Shown one piece after another: positions 1 through 5,213 of a DNA stretch of 5,213 nt; the first letter of the stretch is position 1; every line of letters begins with the position of its first letter. Origin of the DNA: Planctomycetota bacterium (GTDB taxonomy: Bacteria > Planctomycetota > Brocadiia > SM23-32); NCBI GenBank assembly GCA_018334735.1, contig JAGXLK010000242.1, positions 1-5,213 on the forward strand, in the 5' to 3' direction. The notes below the pieces were generated by a model. The model was not told the origin of the DNA. It saw only the letters and a program-made list of their open reading frames with translations, and ran no database searches. A program made the position numbers and the translations under genes.

Positions 1-1830
<1,830 letters not shown>

Positions 1831-2186
1831 CGGACGAATGGGAATTGTTGAGCAGACTGGACTTCAGCGCCGGGTTGCGGCGCTGGCGTTCAGGATGCGG
1901 GCCACCAGCCCGTTCTGTGTCCAAGGGCTTTTGAATAACAGGAGGACGCGAGTACATTCACCACATATATAAACCCCGGGCGACCGCCGGGTATGGAGTG
2001 CGGTGGCTCGTGTTCGATTAGCGTGCTTTGTTCCGGTCCAAAAGAGGCCCGTCAGGGCCGATTCAGCCATAGCCCCGAAGATGTGAATGGATCGCCCGCT
2101 CGGCGGGCTCACGGCATGGCACAAGGCTAAACCATGCGGTGGTTTGCCACCGCTCTGTCGTCTCCGGGTTTGCCCGGTGCACTCTG
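1831..2186. repeat. Gene-free spacer between polX and ligA, packed with short inverted repeats
   Basis: No convincing gene lies here. I see seven or more small perfect inverted repeats: 1865-1872 with 1878-1885 (8 bp), 1898-1902 with 1908-1912 (5 bp), 1975-1979 with 1987-1991 (5 bp), 2046-2050 with 2055-2059 (5 bp), 2094-2099 with 2103-2108 (6 bp, 3-nt loop), 2114-2119 with 2132-2137 (6 bp), 2136-2142 with 2147-2153 (7 bp), and 2164-2168 with 2173-2177 (5 bp). GCGGTGGC at 2000-2007 is also a perfect complement of 2146-2153, so alternative long-range pairing is possible. None is followed by a U-tract in the minus-strand direction, so they are not standard intrinsic terminators. The density suggests a REP-like or non-autonomous palindromic repeat, or a structured transcript 3' of polX; the sequence alone does not decide between these. 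Confidence 0.6.
2136..2177. repeat. Two adjacent hairpins with the same GGTTTGCC core, just 3' of polX
   Basis: Hairpin one pairs 2136-2142 with 2147-2153 (7 bp) and hairpin two pairs 2164-2168 with 2173-2177 (5 bp). Both close a tttg loop inside the same GGTTTGCC octamer. The second lies about 10 nt beyond the polX stop codon in the direction of transcription. They could protect the 3' end of the polX transcript or weakly stop transcription, but no U-run follows either stem on the minus strand. Confidence refers to the structure, not to a function. Confidence 0.6.
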
Positions 2187-3899
2187 TTAAATAATCTCCT
2201 CTCTGAGCTGTTTGAGTGTCAATGTATTCACCACATCGTTGGCCTCCAACCACCCGCGGCGGGCGACGCCAACGGCGAAACGCATGAAATCGAGTCCGGC
2301 CTCCTTATGAGCATCTGTGCCGAAGGTAAACCGCACGCCGGCTTCCAGCGCCCGTTTGCAGTGGGTATCCGGCAGATCGAGCCGGTCCGGCTGGGCGTTA
2401 ATCTCCACATAAACTCCGTGTTCGGCGCAGGCTTCAATCAATTTGTCGGTATCCAGCGGCAGCGGATCACGTTTCCCGAGCACACGGTTCAGGGGATGTC
2501 CAAGACAGTGTACGACACCGCTTTTCACGGCGGAGATCAGTCGGTCGGTCTGCCTGTCTTCACTCAGGTTAAGGTTGTAGTGCATGCTCGCCACAACCCA
2601 GTCCAGTTCAGCCAGGGTATCTTCTTCCAGATCCAGTTTGCCGTCTTTCAGCACATCGACTTCCACGCCGGCCAGCAACTCTATACCATCGATGGAATCG
2701 CTGACCTCCCGGATATTGTCGGCGTGCTCTCGAATTTCTTCATCATCCAGTCCACCCGCCACCGAAACGGCCTGTGAGTGATCGGTGATGGCCAGATATT
2801 CCAGCCCGCGGTCGCGGGCGGCTTTTGCCATTTCCTCAATCGTGGCCGAGCCGTCGGTGGCGTTGGTATGCGACTGCAGATCGCCCCGGACATCCTCCAA
2901 TTCGATCAGAGTCGGCAGCTCGTCGTTTCCCGCAGCTTCCAATTCACCCCGGTTTTCCCGCAGTTCCGGGGGAACCCAGGCCATATTCAGCCTGTGATAG
3001 ACCGATTCTTCATCGTTTCCGGCCAGCCGTTCTTCATCTTTGAGCAATCCGTATTCGTTCAGTTTCCAGTCGCGCTCCTGCGCTCGTTTTCGGACAGCGA
3101 TGTTGTGGGCTTTGGATCCGGTGAAATACATCAGGGCCGACCCGAAAGTCTCCGGCTCGAAAAAGCGGAAATCAACCTGCAGTCCGCTATCAAGCCTCAC
3201 CGTAAGACGTTCTTCGCCCCGGCTCATGATTTCATGGATGGAATCGTGTTCCGCAATACGATCGCTGGCCGTCTCCCTGTCTTCGGCATGGACCAGAATA
3301 TCGAGATCGCCAACGGTTTCTTTGCGTCGACGGAAACTCCCGGCGACTTCCCAGCGTTCGACCTCCTTGCACTCGTCCAGGTAACTGCCCAGAGTGTCGA
3401 CGTGTTCCGCGGCGGCCTGCCAGAGGATACGCCCGGCGGTCGATTCGACGGTTTCGATCCCCGACAGGATATTTTGCTCCGTCTTTTCGCCCATTCCTTC
3501 CAGTTCCCGGACTTTGCCTTCCTCACAGGCTTTTCGCAGCTCATCGAGGTTTGCGATGTTGAGTTCATCGTAGAGCTGTTTCACTTTCCGCGGCCCAAGA
3601 TTGGGAACTTCCATCAGTTCGGTAATGTTGGGCGGAAATTCGTCTCTCAACTCCTCGAGCCGCTTGCAGGATCCGTGATCGACGATTTCCTTGATCTTAT
3701 CGGCCGTGCTGTCCCCGATATCGGGGAGTTCGGTCAGATCCTCCCCGTCCTCCACCACCATTTCCTCAATACGGCGTGACTCGTCGCGCACGGTGCGCGC
3801 GGCATTGCGGTACGAGCGGATGCGGAATGGATTCGCGTCTTTCAGCGCCAGAAGATCCGCAATTTCGTCAAATATGTCCCCGATCTGTTCGTTTTCCAT
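2187..3899 (-). CDS. polX: Family X DNA polymerase with PHP-domain 3'-5' exonuclease (PolX)
   Basis: The product (570 residues, full length for bacterial PolX) fills short DNA gaps and trims 3' ends in base-excision and break repair. An N-terminal helical, DNA-binding region with helix-hairpin-helix motifs comes first (LPDIGDSTADKI at 58-69, VPNLGPRKVKQL at 98-109, LEGMGEKTEQNIL at 133-145). The polymerase palm follows, with GSFRRR (187-192), the metal-binding Asp198 and Asp200 in VGDLDILV, the third Asp243 in QVDFRFF, and YFTGSKAHN (258-266). The C-terminal PHP domain has His344, Asp349, Asp373 and His374 in TDHS, Glu413, His440, His468, Asp529 and His531. The first residue of the usual HxH pair is Gln342 instead of His. 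ATG 3899 gives the typical N-terminus. No clear Shine-Dalgarno precedes it, only an A-rich GCAAAA. ligA lies downstream in the same orientation after a hairpin-rich spacer, so the two may work together in repair, but co-transcription is unproven. Confidence 0.97.
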   Translation of the reverse strand: MENEQIGDIFDEIADLLALKDANPFRIRSYRNAARTVRDESRRIEEMVVEDGEDLTELPDIGDSTADKIKEIVDHGSCKRLEELRDEFPPNITELMEVPNLGPRKVKQLYDELNIANLDELRKACEEGKVRELEGMGEKTEQNILSGIETVESTAGRILWQAAAEHVDTLGSYLDECKEVERWEVAGSFRRRKETVGDLDILVHAEDRETASDRIAEHDSIHEIMSRGEERLTVRLDSGLQVDFRFFEPETFGSALMYFTGSKAHNIAVRKRAQERDWKLNEYGLLKDEERLAGNDEESVYHRLNMAWVPPELRENRGELEAAGNDELPTLIELEDVRGDLQSHTNATDGSATIEEMAKAARDRGLEYLAITDHSQAVSVAGGLDDEEIREHADNIREVSDSIDGIELLAGVEVDVLKDGKLDLEEDTLAELDWVVASMHYNLNLSEDRQTDRLISAVKSGVVHCLGHPLNRVLGKRDPLPLDTDKLIEACAEHGVYVEINAQPDRLDLPDTHCKRALEAGVRFTFGTDAHKEAGLDFMRFAVGVARRGWLEANDVVNTLTLKQLREEII

Positions 3900-4377
3900 T
3901 TTTGCATTTCATCATACTGGGAGTCGTTTCTCGACCGGCCCTGTGCCTCCGCCGCAACGATCAGGTCACTACGCGCGCTTGATTCACAAATCGCCCTCCA
4001 TCGGCGCAAGACCGGATGGAACATCGTAAGGTCATGTGATACCTGTATGGTCTTCACAGCTTCTCTGAAGCATAAATCCGGCCTATCCTCTATCGGTAGT
4101 TTGTGGTTAGTCGGAAGTCCTGGCCACATAGGTCATTGCGAGTCCATCGTAAGATGGGCGAAGCAATCTCGTCGTTTAGTTTTGCCCAACAGCGAGATTG
4201 CCGCGGCGCCCCGCTACGCGTAACCCTCGCAATGACACGTGAATCTGAACGGCTGAGTATAACGCACCCTAAACGTGTACCATCGGCAATATGCAGGTTA
4301 GACTCTGACTGATTGTCAAAGGATCGCTGCTGCGCCAAGATGTCTTCAACGTATTCGCAGCTACAGCCCGGCGCTGA
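3900..4377. other. Gene-free region between hpf-CSD and polX
   Basis: No reading frame here resembles a known protein. The main content is the palindromic element at 4132-4236. Small stems occur at 4059-4063 with 4067-4071 (GCTTC/GAAGC) and at 3923-3926 with 3932-3935. A TATGAT hexamer in the polX direction lies at 3911-3916, 11 nt before the start codon, but has no matching -35 box. No clear terminator with a stem and U-tract follows the hpf-CSD stop, only the GC-rich TCAGCGCCGGG directly after it. The 9-mer CATCGTAAG occurs at 4022-4030 and again at 4145-4153, perhaps by chance. Confidence 0.7.
4132..4236. repeat. Palindromic intergenic repeat of the GTCATTGCGAG type (MITE-like)
   Basis: The element is 105 bp with 11-bp perfect terminal inverted repeats, GTCATTGCGAG (4132-4142) and CTCGCAATGAC (4226-4236). 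Inside lie a second perfect pair, GCAATCTCG (4163-4171) with CGAGATTGC (4193-4201), and a small hairpin in the left arm, CCATC (4144-4148) with GATGG (4153-4157). From memory, elements with these ends, a left-arm hairpin and the GCAATCTC core are scattered between genes in many bacterial phyla. There is no transposase, and I see no convincing target-site duplication. It lies about 230 bp upstream of polX and 140 bp downstream of hpf-CSD, so it is probably a neutral spacer insertion, though folded RNA could affect read-through. Confidence 0.85.
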
Positions 4378-4950
4378 TCATTTGGCGTCCGGCTGTTCCT
4401 GGATATGCACGGTGCTGGCCTGCGGGCCTTTCATCCCGGTTTCGGCCACGTATCTGACGACCGTACCTTCCTGGAGTGCGTCGAACGCATCGTTCAGGAC
4501 GCTGTTGCGGTGAAAGTAAATCTCCTCGTTCGTCTCCGCGGCCCGGAGGAAACCGTAGTCCTCATCCTCAAATAGTTTCGTAACGATGCCCTGCTGTTCT
4601 TGTTCGGGGTGTGTTTTGGTTTTGCCGTGCTGGCGCTCGGCCAATTTTTTAATTTGCCGTCGCGCCCGATCGAAAACCTTCCGCAACGCGACATGGAACG
4701 GGTCGTGCATATCTTCTTTATTCGGATTATTGGTGGCGATCACCTCATGCCCGGGCGGCACACGAACCATCAGGCGGATGCGGAATGGGTGCCCGGTTTC
4801 CTTATGTTCGTGAACCTTTTCGACTGTGAGGTGACAACTGATGATATTGTCGTGAACCTCTTCGAGTCGTTCGACCTGTTCGCGGATCAGCTCATCGGCA
4901 TTTTGCGGTTTGTCCGTGTCCGGAAAACTTACCTCCAGCGGTACTTCCAT
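4378..4950 (-). CDS. HPF/RaiA-type ribosome-associated protein fused to a cold-shock domain
   Basis: The product has 190 residues in two parts. Residues 1-105 resemble the S30AE (HPF/RaiA, formerly sigma-54 modulation) fold: a beta strand, a helix (about 18-30, ADELIREQVERLEEV), beta strands with HLTVEKVHEH and FRIRLMVRVP, a variable NPNKEDMHD turn, and a basic helix ALRKVFDRARRQIKKL (88-103). Known relatives bind the small ribosomal subunit at the decoding centre and help inactivate ribosomes under stress. A charged linker (104-118) leads to a cold-shock OB-fold (121-183), with a diverged RNP1 (DYGFL, 131-135) and RNP2 (EIYFHRNSV, 143-151) that keep the aromatic residues and His147. The usual long-HPF C-terminal dimerisation domain is absent. 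ATG 4950 is chosen because homology begins there and a GGGAG lies 9 nt upstream; the frame stays open to an ATG at 5154, but that extension reads through a palindromic repeat. Ribosome binding is inferred from family. Confidence 0.9.
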   Translation of the reverse strand: MEVPLEVSFPDTDKPQNADELIREQVERLEEVHDNIISCHLTVEKVHEHKETGHPFRIRLMVRVPPGHEVIATNNPNKEDMHDPFHVALRKVFDRARRQIKKLAERQHGKTKTHPEQEQQGIVTKLFEDEDYGFLRAAETNEEIYFHRNSVLNDAFDALQEGTVVRYVAETGMKGPQASTVHIQEQPDAK

Positions 4951-4959
4951 GAGATCTTT

Positions 4960-4964
4960 CTCCC
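4960..4964 (-). promoter_or_regulatory. Ribosome binding site of the hpf-CSD gene
   Basis: GGGAG, followed by AAA, on the minus strand lies 9 nt before ATG 4950. It is the only good Shine-Dalgarno match next to a gene start in the window. It decides in favour of the 190-residue start over the longer reading frame that begins at 5154. Confidence 0.75.
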
Positions 4965-5012
4965 AATTATTGCGGTTGGGTTTGCCAAAGAAACGGAACG
5001 AATTCACACGGC

Positions 5013-5021
5013 AAAAAAAAA
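5013..5021 (-). other. Nine-T tract in the hpf-CSD leader, after a weak stem
   Basis: On the coding strand, GCTT, a 7-nt spacer and AAGC (5022-5036) could form a 4-bp stem directly followed by nine T residues. This arrangement is like a very weak intrinsic terminator or attenuator about 60 nt upstream of the start codon. The stem is short and AT-containing, so a plain homopolymer tract is the simpler reading. Such tracts can also change length by slippage. Confidence 0.3.
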
Positions 5022-5035
5022 GCTTGGAAGGGAAG

Positions 5036-5064
5036 CATAAACGTCGCTGATGAGTAAAACTCAA
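5036..5064 (-). promoter_or_regulatory. Possible sigma-70-like promoter for hpf-CSD
   Basis: On the minus strand, TTGAGT (5059-5064) is followed after 17 bp by TTTATG (5036-5041), or after 19 bp by TATGCT (5034-5039), which matches the -10 consensus at four of six positions. A 13-bp palindrome, TGAGTaaaACTCA (5051-5063), overlaps the -35 box and could be an operator. The boxes are imperfect and, if the organism belongs to Bacteroidota or a relative, the housekeeping consensus may differ, so this is a weak call. Confidence 0.28.
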
Positions 5065-5066
5065 GA

Positions 5067-5171
5067 CTCTCCGGAAGGGGGAGAGGGATATCTGGTGGGT
5101 GGATTCAAAGATGTCGATCCCTCTATCCCCTGGCGGGCGAGCCAGCGCGGGCACACTGGCTCTCCGGAGAG
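5067..5171. repeat. Nested palindromic element upstream of hpf-CSD
   Basis: The outer arms CTCTCCGG (5067-5074) and CCGGAGAG (5164-5171) are perfect 8-bp inverted repeats. A middle stem pairs 5078-5089 with 5117-5130 (12 bp with a 2-nt bulge). The right part has two mutually exclusive stems sharing GCCAG: 5130-5134 with 5141-5145, or the longer 5139-5145 with 5156-5162 (7 bp). CTCTCCGGAGAG (5160-5171) is itself a 12-bp palindrome. The layout resembles a small MITE-like or REP-like element. It is unrelated in sequence to the 4132-4236 repeat, though similar in length. It lies upstream of the possible hpf-CSD promoter. Confidence 0.6.
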
Positions 5172-5213
5172 ACGGGACTGCTCCGAATAGGTCTGGCAGA
5201 AATGCATGCAGCC

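Noticed and set aside
1865..2177. CRISPR array
   Set aside because: The palindromes differ in sequence and spacing, and there is no regular repeat-spacer pattern or cas gene.
1864..2253. Minus-strand frame of 129 codons over the polX-ligA spacer
   Set aside because: It overlaps the 3' end of polX in another frame and its codons run through nested hairpins; the protein has no recognisable domain. It is probably repeat-derived.
2778..3779. Plus-strand frame of 333 codons antisense to polX
   Set aside because: It lies wholly opposite a secure full-length gene, has no known motif, and is explained by the codon use of polX.
3911..3916. TATGAT as a -10 box for polX
   Set aside because: No -35-like hexamer lies 15-18 bp upstream, and transcription would begin only a few bases before the start codon.
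3842..4129. Minus-strand frame of 95 codons at the start of polX
   Set aside because: It overlaps the polX start in another frame and has no recognisable domain.
4090..4338. Minus-strand frame of 82 codons between hpf-CSD and polX
   Set aside because: Much of it is a translation of the GTCATTGCGAG-type repeat, with no protein similarity.
4600..5040. Plus-strand frame of 146 codons antisense to hpf-CSD
   Set aside because: It is opposite a recognised gene and has no ribosome binding site or domain; it runs into the poly-A tract.
4951..5154. N-terminal extension of the hpf-CSD frame to ATG 5154 (258 residues)
   Set aside because: The added residues read through a palindromic repeat and a poly-T tract, show no family similarity, and skip the good ribosome binding site before ATG 4950.

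Overview
The window carries three protein genes, all on the minus strand: from right to left, a ribosome-associated HPF/RaiA-type protein fused to a cold-shock domain (4378-4950), a PolX-type DNA polymerase with a PHP exonuclease domain (2187-3899), and an NAD+-dependent DNA ligase LigA that starts at 1792 and runs off the left edge. I see no tRNA, rRNA, CRISPR array, transposase or phage gene. All three genes belong to known families, and I found no new multi-gene system.

The organism is a bacterium of moderate to fairly high GC. The proteins, PolX and LigA above all, are rich in Asp and Glu, which would fit a salt-adapted lineage. Two of the three genes lack a clear Shine-Dalgarno sequence, as is common in Bacteroidota and relatives. 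A Bacteroidota, Rhodothermota or Balneolota-like origin is my best guess from protein style and repeat type, but it is an inference and not a firm assignment.

Layout: 1-1792 is ligA without its C-terminal end. 1796-1830 holds five 7-bp tandem units that abut the annotated ligA start. 1831-2186 has no gene but is packed with short perfect inverted repeats. 2187-3899 is polX. 3900-4377 has no gene and contains a roughly 105-bp palindromic repeat of the widespread GTCATTGCGAG type. 4378-4950 is the hpf-CSD fusion. 4951-5213 is non-coding upstream sequence with a 9-nt homopolymer, a weak promoter candidate and a second, nested palindromic element (5067-5171).

PolX (gap filling and end trimming) and LigA (nick sealing) could act in succession in base-excision or strand-break repair. 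Their shared orientation is consistent with this, although about 390 bp of hairpin-rich sequence separates them and a single operon is not demonstrated. The ribosome-associated protein has no obvious functional link to them. The most notable non-coding feature is that every intergenic space holds small repeats or palindromes.
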